Origin: Pteria penguin
Lineage: Eukaryota; Mollusca; Bivalvia; Pterioida; Pteriidae
Direction: 5' to 3'
DNA length: 64,000 nucleotides
NCBI GenBank assembly: GCA_035048485.1
Contig: CM068584.1
Coordinates: forward strand, 70,065,408 to 70,129,407
Shown piece after piece: positions 44,197 to 57,731 of the stretch. The notes under the pieces are model-generated. The model did no database searches. It was not told where the DNA came from and was given only the letters and a program-made list of their open reading frames with translations. The stretch's first letter is position 1. Every line of letters starts with the position of its first letter. The position numbers and the translations under genes are program-made.

Positions 44197-46251
44197 TATA
44201 GGCATTTTGCGGGAAGAGAAGAGAATTTTTCTAAAAATAGATATCACGTGACCAGAATGTTCTCATAAGATTTGTGTAGTAAATTCATATCTGAATGGGC
44301 TGTATCTTTTTAATTTGTGAACCAATTTATTTGAACTTGGTCTCATTTTTGTAGGCCTACAAATATCCTCCTTCTCATGTATTAATTGATAAATTCTATA
44401 TGAAATATTACGCCAGTTTGGATGCAAAACGTCTAATCTTGTATTGTTTCTTGCTCCATTTTATAATTTTTTGCACTTTGTTATGATCCAAATGATCAAA
44501 AATGTTTAAAAATTATAAAACTGTTTAACCCAGGTTCAACCGGTTTTAACCCTGGTTTAAACCGGTTAACCCTTACTCGAAAATTCGTCTTTGTTGTCGT
44601 TTTTAGTCCAAATCTGTGTATACGACTGAGGCTCCTCGTTGTAATAACCCTAACCCTAACCCTAACCTTTGTATCTTGTTGAATAAATTTAATGCTTAAA
44701 TGTATATCTATTCTATTAATTATATTTATCATAAAGTCAGAAGCCGTTTTATATATCAAATCGATGGGCTAAGTTTAATCTGAACCCTTCACAGCAAAAT
44801 ACGAAAATATCTGAATAACATCACTTGCGCCCATCGGACTTTAGAAAAATTTTGGGACCCAAAATTGGTTACTTTGGCCAAAAAGTGACCACCTATTACA
44901 GCAATATAGCAGAGGATACCTACCAACATCATTAGAAAGGTCTTTTAAAGTACTCTTAGGATATGTAAAAACATTGACTAAGATATTATAAAGATATAAG
45001 TGTCCAAACAATGCATATTTTTACAAAAAATGTGTCCAATTTGTATTATGTTCTAATATGTTTAACATACTATCCTAGAAAGATCGTAACAACAAATTAA
45101 AATTATTTTATATCTTTGTAAAGGTATTTAAGAAAACGTTTAGACTATAAAAAAACAATGGTGCTAACCCATTTAATGGCAAAGATATAAGCGTCCAAAA
45201 TTGGCAGATATTTACTGTCTGGACTTTCGTAGACCAAAAATGGCTACTTTGGTCATAAGTAACTGTCCATTTTGTGCCTAAATCGGACTATTTTTTATGG
45301 CTTATTTTATATCGTTGGAAAGGTCTTTTAGAGCTCTTTTTAAATTTATTAGGACATTAGTCTTAGCTGAGGTATTAGCAAAGATATAAGGGTTCAAATA
45401 TCGCACTTGTTTAAGAAAAAGTGTTGAATTATGCTTTTTAATATAGTATAGAGGCTATAAAAGGAGTGAATTTGCAAAACATTGGAGTTTAAAAGTTTTA
45501 CCCCTTTTAACCGTTGGGGTTAAATTGAGGTTAAAAAATTTGACCCTTTTTAAACCATTGGGGTTAAATTGGGGTTAAAACGTTTTGACCTCTTTTTAAC
45601 CCTTGGGGTTATATTGGGGTTAAAATGTTTGACCCTTTTTAACCCGTGGGGTAAAATTGGGGTTAAAAAGGTTGACCCTTTTTAACCCTTGGGGTAAAAT
45701 TGGGGTTAAACAGTTTGACCCTTTTTAACCCCAAGGGTTAAATTGGGGTTAAAATGTTTGACCCTTTTTAACCCCAAGGGTTAAATTGGGGTTAAAAAGT
45801 TTGACCCTTTTTAACCCCAAGGATTAAATTGGGGAGAAATTGTTTGACCCTTTTTAACCCTATGGGTTAAATTGGGGATAAAAAGTTTGACCCTTTTTAA
45901 CCCCATGGGTTAAATTGGGGTTAAAAACTTTGACCCTTTTTAACCCCAAGGGTTAAATTGGGGTTAAAAAGGTTGACCCTTTTTAACCCTTCGTGAAGAA
46001 TTGGGGTTAAAATTAATGACCCTTTTTATCCCTTAGGGTAAAATTGGGGTTAAAAAGGTTGACCCTTTTTAACCCTTGGGGTAAAATTGGGGTTAAAAAG
46101 TTTGACCCTTTTTAACCCCAAGGGTTAAATTGGGGTTAAAATGTTTGACCCTTTTTAACCCCAAGGGTTAAATTGGGGTTAAAAAGGTTGACCCTTTTTA
46201 ACCCTTAGGGTTAAATTGGGGTTAAAAATTTTGACCCTTTTAACCCTTGGG
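44197..46251 (+). repeat. Subtelomeric unit 6
   Basis: Full order of parts; 45 bp satellite 45,486-46,250. The box CCGG region is altered (TTTAAAAATTATAAAACTG near 44,505). Confidence 0.9.
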
Positions 46252-46330
46252 GCTAGGGTTATGTTTAGGGTTTTGGTTAGGGTTAGGTTTAGGGTTAGGG
46301 TTAGGGTTAGGGTTAGGGTTATGTTTAGGG
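46252..46330 (+). repeat. TTAGGG tract with TTATGTTTAGGG variants
   Basis: Contains TTATGTTTAGGG at both ends and an AGGTTTAGGG variant; the right-hand variants recur in the next two tracts. Confidence 0.92.
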
Positions 46331-48387
46331 TATAGGCATTTTGCGGGAAGAGAAGAGAATTTTTCTAAAAATAGATATCACGTGAACCAGAATGTTCTCA
46401 TAAAGATTTGTGTAGTAAATTCATATCTGAATGGGCTGTATCTTTTTAATTTGTGAACCAATTTATTTGAACTTGGTCTCATTTTGTAGGCCTACAAATA
46501 TCCTCCCTTCTCATGTATTAATGATAAATTCTATATGAAAATATTACGCCAGTTTGGATGCAAAACGTCTAATCTTGTATTGTTTTCTTGCTCCATTTTT
46601 ATAATTTTTTGCACTTTGTTATGATCCAAATGATCACAAATGTTTAAAACCGGATAAAACGGTTTAACCCAGGTTCAACCGGTTTAACCCTGGTTTAAAC
46701 CGGTTAACCCTTACTCGAAAAATTCGTCTTTGTTGTCGTTTTTTAGTCCAAATCTGTGTATACGACTGAGGCTCTCGTTGTATAAACCCTAACCCTAACC
46801 CTAACCTTTGTATCTTGTTGAATAAATTTAATGCTTAAATGTATATCTATTCTATTAATTATATTTATCATAAAGTTCAGAAGCCGTTTTATATATCAAA
46901 TCGATGGCTAAGTTAATCTGAACCCTTCACCGCAAAATAACGAAAATATCTGAATAACATCACTTGCGCCCATCGGACTTAGAAAATTTTGGGGACCCAA
47001 AATTGGTTACTTTGGCCAAAAGTGACCACCTATTACAAGCATTTTAGCAGAGGATACCTACCAACATCATTAGAAAGGTCTTTTAAAGTACTCTTAGGAT
47101 ATGTAAAAACATTGACTAAGATATTATTAAGATATAAGTGTCCAAACAATGCATATTTTTACAAAAAATGTGTCCAATTTGTATGATGTTCTAATATGTT
47201 TAACAGACTATCCTAGAACGATCGTAACAACAATTTAAACTTATTTTATATCGTTGGAAAGGTATTTAAGAACACGTTTAGACTATAAAAAAACAATGGT
47301 GCTAACCCATTTAATGGCTAAGAATATAAGCGTCCAAAATTGGCAGATATTTACTGTCTGTACTTTCGTAGACCTAAAATTGCTACTTTGGTCATAAGTA
47401 ACTGTCGATTTTTTGCCTATATCGGACTATTTTTATGGCTTATTTTATTTCGTTGGAAAGGTCTTTTATAGCTCTTTTTAAATTTATTAGGACATTATTC
47501 TTAGCTGAGGTATTAGCAAATATATTAGGGTTCATTTATCTCACTTGTTTAAGAAAAATTGTTGAATTATGCTTTTTATTATAGTATAGAGGCTATAAAA
47601 GGAGTGAATTTGCAAAACATTGGAGTTTAAAAAGTTTTACCCCTTTTAACCGTTGGGGTTAAATTGAGGTTAAAAAATTTGACCCTTTTTAACCTTTGGG
47701 GTTAAATTGGGGTTAAAACGTTTGACTCTTTTTAACCCTTGGGGTTAAATTGGGGTTAAAAAGTTTGACCCTTTTTAACCCTTGGGGTAAAATTGGAGTT
47801 AAAAAGGTTGACCCTTTTTAACCCTTGGGGTTAAATTGGGGCTAAAAAGTTTGACCCTTTTTAACCCCAAGGGTTAAATTGGGGTTAAAAAGTTTGACCC
47901 TTTTTAACCCCAAGGGTTAAATTGGGGTTAAAAAGTTTGACCCTTTTTAACCCGAGGTGTAAAATTGGGGTTAAAAAGTTTGACCCTTTTTACCCCCAAG
48001 GGTTAAATTGGGGTTAAAATGATTGACCCTTTATAACCCCAAGGGTTAAATTGGGGTTAAAAACTTTGACCCTTTTTAACCCCAAGGGTTAAATTGGGGT
48101 TAAAAAGGTTGACCCTTTTTAACCCTTGGTGTAAAATTGGGGTTAAAAAGTTTGACCCTTTTTAGCCCTTAGGGTTAAATTGGGGTTATTATGTTTGACC
48201 CTTTTTAACCCTTGGGGTTAAATTGGGGCTAAAAAGATTGACCCTTTTTAACCCCAAGGGTTAAATTGGGGTTAAAAAGTTTGACCCTTTTTAACCCCAA
48301 GGGTTAAATTGGGGTTAAAAAGGTTGACCCTTTTTAACCCTTAGGGTTAAATTGGGGTTAAAAATTTTGACCCTTTTTAACCCTTGG
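46331..48387 (+). repeat. Subtelomeric unit 7
   Basis: Full order of parts; 45 bp satellite 47,624-48,385. Confidence 0.9.
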
Positions 48388-48467
48388 GGTTAGGGTTAGG
48401 GTTAGGGTTAGGGTTAGGGTTAGGTTTAGGGTTAGGGTTAGGGTTAGGGTTAGGGTTATGTTTAGGG
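48388..48467 (+). repeat. TTAGGG tract, variant pattern shared with neighbours
   Basis: Five units, AGGTTTAGGG, five units, TTATGTTTAGGG, then TATAGGC. Confidence 0.93.
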
Positions 48468-50471
48468 TATAGGCATTTTGCGGGAAGAGAAGAGAATTTT
48501 TCTAAAAATAGATATCACGTGACCAGAATGTTCTCATAAGATTTGTGTAGTAAATTCATATCTGAATGGGCTGTATCTTTTTAATTTGTGAACCAATTTA
48601 TTTGAACTTGGTCTCATTTTGTAGGCCTACAAATATCCTCCTTCTCATGTATTAATGATAAATTCTATATGAAATATTACGCCAGTTTTGGATGCAAAAA
48701 CGTCTAATCTTGTATTGTTTCCTTGCTCCATTTTATAATTTTTTGCACTTTGTTATGATCCAAATGATCACAAATGTTTAAACCGGATAAAACGGTTTAA
48801 CCCAGGTTCAACCGGTTTAACCCTGGTTTAAAACCGGTTAACCCTTACTCGAAAATTCGTCTTTGTTGTCGTTTTTAGTCCAAATCTGTGTATACGACTG
48901 AGGCTCTCGTTGTATAACCCTAACCCTAACCCTAACCTTTGTATCTTGTTGAATAAATTTAATGCTTAAATGTATATCTATTCTATTAAATTATATTTAT
49001 CATAAAGTCAGAAGCCGTTTTATATATCAAATCGATGGCTAAGTTAATCTGAACCCTTCACGCAAAATACCGAAAATATCTGAATAACATCACTTGCGCC
49101 CATCGGACTTAGAAAATTTTGGGGACCCAAAATTGGTTACTTTGGCCAAAAGTGACCACCATATTACAGCATTTTAGCAGAGGATACCTACCAACATCAT
49201 TAGAAAGGTCTTTTAAAGTACTCTTAGGATATGTAAAAACATTGACTAAGATATTATTAAGATATAAGTGTCCAAACAATGCATATTTTTACAAAAAATG
49301 TGTCCAATTTGTATGATGTTCTAATATGTTTAACAGACTATCCTAGAACGATCGTAACAACAATTTAAACTTATTTTATATCGTTGGAAAGGTATTTAAG
49401 AACACGTTTAGACTATAAAAAAACAATGGTGCTAACCCATTTAATGGCAAAGATATAAGCGTCCAAAATTGGCAGATATTTACTGTCTGGACTTTCGTAG
49501 ACCAAAAATGGCTACTTTGGTCATAAGTAACTGTCCATTTTGTGCCTAAATCGGACTATTTTTATGGCTTATTTTATATCGTTGGAAAGGTCTTTTAGAG
49601 CTCTTTTTAAATTTATTAGGACATTAGTCTTAGCTGAGGTATTAGCAAAGATATAAGGGTTCAAATATCGCACTTGTTTAAGAAAAAGTGTTGAATTATG
49701 CTTTTTAATATAGTATAGAGTCTATAAAAGGAGTGAATTTGCAAAACATTGGAGTTTAAAAGTTTTACCCCTTTTAACCGTTGGGGTTAAATTGAGGTTA
49801 AAAAATTTGACCCTTTTTAACCATTGGGGTTAAATTGGGGTTAAAACGTTTGACCCTTTTTAACCCTTGGGGTAAAATTGGGGTTAAAAAGGTTGACCCT
49901 TTTTAACCCTTGGGGTAAAATTGGGGTTAAACAGTTTGACCCTTTTTAACCCCAAGGGTTAAATTGGGGTTAAAATGTTTGACCCTTTTTAACCCCAAGG
50001 GTTAATTTGGGGTTAAAATGTTTGACCCTTTTTAACCCCAAGGATTAAATTGGGGTTAAAAAGTTTGACCCTTTTTAACCCCAAGGGTTAAATTGGGGAT
50101 AAAAAGTTTGACCCTTTTTAACCCCAAGGGTTAAATTGGGGTTAAAAACTTTGACCCTTTTTAACCCCAAGGGTTAAATTGGGGTTAAAAAGGTTGACCC
50201 TTTTTAACCCTTGGTGTAAAATTGGGGTTAAAAAGTTTGACCCTTTTTAGCCCTTAGGGTTAAATTGGGGTTAAAATGTTTGACCCTTTTTAACCCTTGG
50301 GGTTAAATTGGGGCTAAAAAGTTTGACCCTTTTTAACCCCAAGGGTTAAATTGGGGTTAAAAAGTTTGACCCTTTTTAACCCCAAGGGTTAAATTGGGGT
50401 TAAAAAGGTTGACCCTTTTTAACCCTTAGGGTTAAATTGGGGTTAAAAATTTTGACCCTTTTTAACCCTTG
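48468..50471 (+). repeat. Subtelomeric unit 8
   Basis: Full order of parts; 45 bp satellite 49,752-50,470. Confidence 0.92.
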
Positions 50472-50744
50472 GGGTTAGGGTTAGGGTTAGGGTTAGGGTT
50501 AGGGTTAGGTTTAGGGTTAGGGTTAGGGTTAGGGTTAGGGTTATGTTTAGGGTATAGGCTTGGGTTAGGGTTAGGGTTAGGGTTAGGGTTAGGGTTAGGG
50601 TTAGGGTTAGGGTTAGGGTTAGGGTTAGGGTTAGGGTTAGGGTTAGGGTTAGGGTTAGGGTTAGGGTTAGGGTTAGGGTTAGGGTTAGGGTTAGGGTTAG
50701 GGTTAGGGTTAGGGTTAGGGTTAGGGTTAGGGTTAGGGTTAGGG
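50472..50744 (+). repeat. Long TTAGGG tract with 10-base box fragment
   Basis: Opens with the same variant pattern as 48,388, then a box fragment TATAGGCTT (50,551-50,560), then about 30 perfect units. The Leu-Gly and Asn-Pro frames are artefacts. Confidence 0.95.
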
Positions 50745-52860
50745 TATAGGCATTTTGCGGGAAGAGAAGAGAATTTTTCTAAAAATAATATCACGTGACC
50801 AGAATGTTCTCATAAGTGTTGTGTAGTAAATTCAAATCTGAATGTGCTGTATCTATTTAATTTGAGAAACAATTTATTTTAAAATGGTCTCATTTTGTAG
50901 TCCTACAAATATCCTCCTTCTCATGTATTAAAGATAAAATCAATATGAAATATTACGGCCAGTTTGGATGCAAAACGTCTAATCTTGTATTGTTTCTTGC
51001 TCCATTTTATAATTTTTTGCACTTTGTTATGATCCAAATGATCACAAATGTTTAAACCGGATAAAACGGTTTAACCCAGGTTCAACCGGTTTAACCCTGG
51101 TTTAAACCGGTTAACCCTTACTCGAAAATTCGTCTTTGTTGTCGTTTTTAGTCCAAATCTGTGTATACGACTGAGGCTCTCGTTGTATAACCCTAACCCT
51201 AACCCTAACCTTTGTATCTTGTTGAATAAATTTAATGCTTAAATGTATATCTATTCTATTTAATTATATTTATCATAAAGTCAGAAGCCGTTTTATATAT
51301 CAAATCGATGGCTAAGTTAATCTGAACCCTTCACGCAAAATACGAAAATATCTGAATAACATCACTTGCGCCCATCGGACTTAGAAAATTTTGGGGACCC
51401 AAAATTGGTTACTTGGGCCAACAGTGACCACCTATTACAGCATTATAGCAGAGGAGACCTACCAACATCATAAGAAAGGTCTTTCTTAAAAGTACTCTCT
51501 ATGATATGTAAAAAACATTGACTACTAAGACTATTATTAAAGGATACTGAACGTGTCCAATCAATGCCAATATTTACTTTTACAAAAAATGTGTCCAATT
51601 TGTATGATGTTCTAATAAGTTTAACAGACTATCCTAGAACGAACGTAACAACAATTTAAACTAATTTTATATCGTTGGAAAGTTATTTAAGAACCACGTT
51701 TAAGACTATACAAAAAAACAATGGTGCTAACCCATTTTAATGGCAAAGATAATACCATCGTCCAAAAATTGGCAGATATATTACTTGCTCGTCATGGACT
51801 TTTCTCCGTAGAACCAAAAATGGCTACTGTTGGACTCATGGAAGTAACTGTCCATTTTGTGCCCTAAATCTGACTATTTTTACTGGCTTTACATTTCTAT
51901 ATCTGTTGGAAAGGTCCTTTTTAGGAGGCTCCTTTTTAAATTTATTAGGCACATTAGTCTTAGCTGTAGGTATTAGCAAAGATAATAAGGGTTTCAAATA
52001 TCGCACTTGTCTTCTAAGAAAACAGTGTCTTGAATCTATGCTTTCTTAATAATAGTCATAGAGGCTATAAACAGGAGTGAATCTTGCAAAACATTGGAGT
52101 TTGTAAAAAGTTTTTACATACCCCTTTTAACTCGGGTTGGGAGAGTTTCAAATTGAGGGTTAAAAATATTTGACCCTTTTTAACCATTTGGGGTTAAATT
52201 GGGGTTAAAACGTTTGACTCTTTTTAAACCCTTTGGGTTAAATTGGGGTTAAAAAGTTTGACACTTTTTAACCCTTGGTGTAAAAAAATTGGGGTTAAAA
52301 AAGGTTGACCCTTTTTTAACCCTTGGGGTAAAATTGGGGTTACACACAGTTTGACCCCCTTTTCTAACCCCAACGGGTTAAATTGGGGTTAAAATGTATT
52401 GACCCTTTTTTTAACCCCAAGGGTTAAACACTTTGGGGTTAAAAAGTTTTGAAACCCTTTACTTAACCCCAAGGATTAAATTGGGTTAAAAAGTTTGACC
52501 CAATTTTTAACCCACAAGGGTTAAATTGAGGGATAAAAAGTTTTGACCCTTTTTAACCCCAAGGAGCGGTTTGTAAAATTGGGGTTTAAAAACTTTGACC
52601 AACTTTTTAACGCCCAAGGGTTAAATTGGGGTTAAAAAGGTTTGACCCTTTTTACAACCCTTTTGGTGTGTAAAATTAGGGGTTAAAAAAGTTTGGACTC
52701 TTTTTAGCCCTTAGGGTTAAATTTGGTGGTTAAAATTTTTGAAGCCCATTTTATACCCTTGGGGTTAAATTGGGGCTAAATAAGTTACTGACCCTTTTTT
52801 AACAACCCCCACCACCCTCAAAGGGTTAAATTGGGGTTTCCAAAAAGTCTTCGCACAACC
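50745..52860 (+). repeat. Subtelomeric unit 9, noisy distal half
   Basis: Box is normal until about 51,440; from there insertions accumulate (for example GTCTTTCTTAAAAGTACTCTCTATG). The 45 bp satellite (52,140-52,860) is heavily corrupted and changes orientation at its end. Confidence 0.85.
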
Positions 52861-55081
52861 CCTTTTTAACCCCAAGGGTCTAAAAAGGGGTTTTCCAAAA
52901 TTTTTTAACCCCAATATTATACACCCTTAGGGTTAAAAAGGGTCAACCATTTTTTAACCCAATTTAACCCTTGGGCGTAAAAAAGGGTCAAAACTTTTAT
53001 CTAACCCCAATTTAACCCTTCGGGGTTAAAAATGCTCAAACTTCTTTAGCCCTCAATTTAACCCCAAGGGTTCAACAAAGGTCAATACATTTCTTAACCC
53101 CAATTTCAAAACCCTAAGAGGCTAAAAAGGGTCAGAACTTTTCTTAACCCCATTTTAACACAAGTGTTAGAAACGCGGTCAACCCTTCTTATAACCACCC
53201 AATTTAAACCTTGGGTTTATAGAAGGTTCAAAGTTTTTAACCCCAAATTAACCCTTGGGGTTAAAAAGTGTCAAACTTTTTATCCCCAAATTAACCCTTG
53301 GGTTAAAAAAGGGTCCATTACTTTTTTACCCCAATTTAATCCTTGTTGCTTAAAAAGGGTCAAACTTTTTAACCCAATTTACACCCTTGGTGTTAAAAAG
53401 GGTCAAACATTTTAACCCCAATTTAACCCTTGGGGTTAAACAAAGGGTCGAAACTGTTTAACCCCAATTTTACCCCAAGGGTGAAAAAGGGTCAACCATT
53501 TTAACCTCCAATGTTATCCCCAAAGGCGTTAAAAAGGGTCAAACTATTTTAACCCCAATTTTAACCCCAATGGGTAAAAACGAGTCAAACGTTTTAACCC
53601 CAATTTTAACCCCCAATGGTTTAAAAAGGGTCAAATTTTTTAACCTCAATTTAACCGCCAACGGCTAAAAGGGGTAAAACTTTTAAACTCCAATGTTTTG
53701 CAAATTACACTCTCCTTTTATACGCCCTCTATACTATAGTTAAAAGGCATAAATTCAACACTTTTTATCTAAACAAGTGCGATGATTTTGAACCCTTATA
53801 TCTTTGCTAATACCTCAGCTAAGACTAATCCCTAATAAATTTAAAAAGCGAGCTCTAAAAGACCTTTCCAAAGAGATATAAAAAAATCCATAAAAATAGC
53901 TCCGATTTAGGCACAAAATGTCAGTAACTTATGACCAAGCTAGCCATTTTTGGTCTACGAAAGTCCAGACAGTAAATATTCTGCCAATTTTGCGACGCGT
54001 ATATCCTTTGTACACCCCATTAAATTGGTTAGCACCATTGTTTTTTTATATGTCTAAACGTGTTCTTAAATACCTTTCCAACGATAAAAAAATAATTCTA
54101 ACATTGTTGTTACGAGCGTTCTAGGATAGTCTGTTAAACAATATTAAGAACATCCATACAAATTGGACACCATTCTTTTTGTAAAAATATGCATTGTTTG
54201 GACACACTTTAATATCTTAATAATATCTTAGCCAATTGGTTTTACATATCCTAAGAGTAATTTAAAAGACACCTTTCTAATGTTGCGTTGGCTATTACTC
54301 CTCTGCTAAAATGCTGTAAATAGGTGGTCACTTTTGCGGCAAAGTCACCAATTTTGGTCCCCCAAAATTTTGCTCAAGTCCGATGCGGGCGCAAGTCTAG
54401 GTATTCCAGATATTCTTCTCGTATTTTGTGTGAAGGGTTCAGATTAACTTAGCCATCGCGATTTTGATATATAAAAAACGGCTTCTGACTTTATGATAAA
54501 TATAATTAATAGAATAAGATATACATTTAAGCATAAAACTTTTAGTCAACAAGATCACAAAGGTTAGGGTCTAGGGTTAGGGTTATACAACGAGAGACCT
54601 CAGTCTCGTGACACAGATTTCGACTAACAAACGACAACAAAAGAACGAATTTGCGAGTAACGGTTTAACCGGTTTAAACCAGGGTTAAGAACCGGTTGAA
54701 CCTGGGTTAACACCTGTTTTATCCCGTTTAAACATTGGTGAACAGTTGGATCATAAGAATATTCGAAACACAAAAAAAAAACAAAAAAAAAAGTGCAAAA
54801 AATTATCTAATGGAGCAAGAAACAATACAAGAGATTAGACGTTTTGCATCCAACCTGGCGTAATAATTCATATAGAATTTATCATTAATACATGCAGAAG
54901 GTAGGATATTTCGTCTAGGCCTACAAAATGAGACCAAGTTCAAATAAAATGGTTCACAAATAAAAAAGATACAGCCCATTCAGATATGAATTTACTAGAC
55001 AAATCTTATGAGTACATTCTGGACACGTGATATCTATTTTTAGAAAAATTCTCTTCTCTTTCCCGCAAACAAAAAATGCCT
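52861..55081 (-). repeat. Inverted unit 1' (mirror of unit 9)
   Basis: 45 bp satellite on the opposite strand (52,861-53,690), inverted monomers (53,690-54,400), short TTAGGG piece (54,565-54,590), inverted box ending GCCTATA near 55,082. Frequent single-base insertions. Confidence 0.85.
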
Positions 55082-55375
55082 ATACCCTAACCCCTAACCC
55101 CTAACACATCTACCTTCGCCACCCTACCTCACCCACCAACCCTAAACCCTAACCCTAACCCTAAATACCCTAACCTAACACCTAACGCCTAACCCTAAAC
55201 CCTACACCTAAACCCTAAACCCCTAACCCCAAACCCAACCCCTAACCCTAACCCTAACCCTAACCCTAACCCTAACCCTAACCCTAACCCTAACCCTAAC
55301 CCTAACCCTAACCCTAACCCTAACCCTAACCCTAAACCTAACCCTAACCATAACCCAAACCCTAAACCCTAACCC
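55082..55375 (-). repeat. Inverted long telomeric tract (CCCTAA)
   Basis: About 290 bases, with a scrambled left part and AAACCTAACC/CCATAACCC variants at the right, roughly mirroring 50,472-50,744. Confidence 0.9.
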
Positions 55376-57611
55376 TACACCAAGGGTTAAAAAGGCGGTC
55401 TAAATTTTTAACCCCAATTTAACCCTAAGGGATAAAAGAGGGTCAACCTTTTTACCCCAATTTAACCCTTAGGGTTAAAAAGGGTCATACTTTCTAACCC
55501 CAATTTAACCCTTGTGGGGTTAAAAAGGGTCAAAACTTTTTTAGCCCCAATTTAACCCCAAGGGTTAAAAAGGGTCAAACAGTTTTAACACCCAATTATA
55601 ACCCTAAAGGCTAACAACTGGTTCCAAACTTTTCTTAACCCCAATTTTCACACCAATGGGTTTAAAAAAAGTCTAACCTTTATAACCCCAAATTTAACAC
55701 CTTGGGGTTTAAAAAAGGGTCAAAGTTTTTAACCCCACTTGAACCCTTAGAGGTTAAAAAGGGTCAAACTTTTTAGCCCCCATATAACCCTTGGGGATAA
55801 AAAGGTTCAAACTTTTTAAACACAAATTAATCCTTGGGGTTAAAAAGTGCTTCAAACATTTGTTTACCCCACATTTACCCCTTCGGGGTAACAAAAGGCG
55901 TTCCAACATTTTAAACCCCAATTTAACCCTTGGGGTTAAAAACGGGTCAAACTGTTTTAAACCCCAATTCCTTACCCCCAAGGATTTAAAAAGGGTCAAC
56001 ATTATTAACCCCAATTTTCTAAACCCCAAGCGGGTTAAAAAGGGTCAAACTTTCTTTAACCCCAATTTAACCCCAAGGGTTAAAAAGACGTCATACGTTT
56101 TAACCCCAATTTAACCCCAATGGTTAAAACAAGGGTCCAAATTTTTAACCTCACATTTAACCCCACACGCGTATAACAAAAGGGGTAAAACTTTTAAACT
56201 CCAATGTATTGCAAATTCACGCCCTTTTATAGCCCTCAATACTATATTAAAAAGCATAATTCAACACATTTTCATCAAACAAGTGCGATATTTGAGCAAC
56301 CCTTATATCTCTTTGCTAATACCCTCAATTCTAAGACTAATAGTCCTAATAAAATTCAAAAGAAGCTCTCAAAAGACCTTTCCAACGATATAAAATAAGC
56401 CATAAAAAATAATACCGATTTCAGCACAAAATGCGCGACAGTTACTATTATGACCAAGAGCGTAGCCACTTTATTGGTCTACGAACTCCTTACCATAAAT
56501 ATCTGCCAATTCTGTGACCCTTATATCTCTCTTGCCCATTAACTTGGGCGAGCATTCTTACGCACAACATGACGTTTGTTTTATAGTCTAAACGTGGTTC
56601 TTAAATACCTCTTCCAACGCGATATATAATCTAAGTTTAAATTGCGTTGTTACGATCGTTATAGGATAGTCTGTAAAACAAATTAGAACATCATACAAAT
56701 TCGCAGCACATTTTTTTGTAAAAATATGCATTGCTTTGGACACTTATTATCTTAATAATATCTTAGTTCAAATGTTTTTACATATCCTAAGAGTACTTTA
56801 AAAGACCTTCTCTCATGATAGTGCGGTTAGGTATCCTCTGCTAAAATGCTGTAATAGGTGGTCACTTTTGGCCACAAGAAACCACTTTTGGGTCCCCAAA
56901 ATTTCTAAGTCCGATGTGGCGCAAGTGCACATGTTATGCAGATATTTTCGTATTTTGCGTGAAGGGTACAGAATTAACTTAGCCATCGATTTGATATATA
57001 AAACGGCTTCTGACTTCTATGATAAAAAAAATTAATAGAATAGATATAACATTTAATCATCTATAAATTTATTCAACAAGCATACACAAATGTTAGCGGG
57101 TTACGGGTCTACGGGTTATACCAACGAGCAGCCTCAACTCATCGTATACACAGATTTTGAACCTAAAAATCGACAACAAAGACGAATTTTCGAGCGTCTA
57201 AGGGTTAACCGGTTTAAACCAGGCGGTTAAAACCGGTCTGAACCTGGGTTAAACCGTTTTATCCGGTTTAAACATTTCTGTGATCATTTGGATCATAACA
57301 AAGTGCAAAAAATTATAAAATTTAAAAGAGGCAAGAAACAATACAAGAACTTAGACGTTTTGCGCATCCAAACTGGCGGAATAATTCATATAGAATTTAT
57401 CATTAATACATAGGAAGCGAGGACTATTTGTTAGGCCCTACAAATTGAGAGACCAAGTTTCAAATCTAAATTGGTTCACACAAACTTAAAAAGATCACAG
57501 CCCATTCAGATATCGAATTTACTAGCACAAATCTTATGAGCACACATTCTGGTCACGTTTGAAATCTATTTTTTTAGATAAAATTCTCTTCCTCTTCTCC
57601 GCAAACTCCCT
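55376..57611 (-). repeat. Inverted unit 2' (mirror of unit 8)
   Basis: 45 bp satellite 55,376-56,195, monomers to about 56,920, box 57,190-57,605, all on the minus strand. Confidence 0.85.
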
Positions 57612-57731
57612 ATACCCTAACCCTAACCCTAACCCTAACCCTAACCCTAACCCTAACCCTAACCCTAACCCTAAACCTAACCCTAACGCTAACCCTCAAC
57701 TCCTAACCCTAACCCTAACCCTAACCCCAAA
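57612..57731 (-). repeat. Inverted telomeric tract
   Basis: CCCTAA units with AAACCTAACC variant, corresponding to the pattern at 48,388. Confidence 0.88.

Noticed and set aside
50462..50798. Open frames of Leu-Gly or Asn-Pro repeats (also 29,473, 37,377, 57,559, 59,789)
   Set aside because: Pure TTAGGG/CCCTAA translations.
53164..56398. New frames on the plus strand in the inverted arm
   Set aside because: Read through corrupted 45 bp satellite and inverted monomers.
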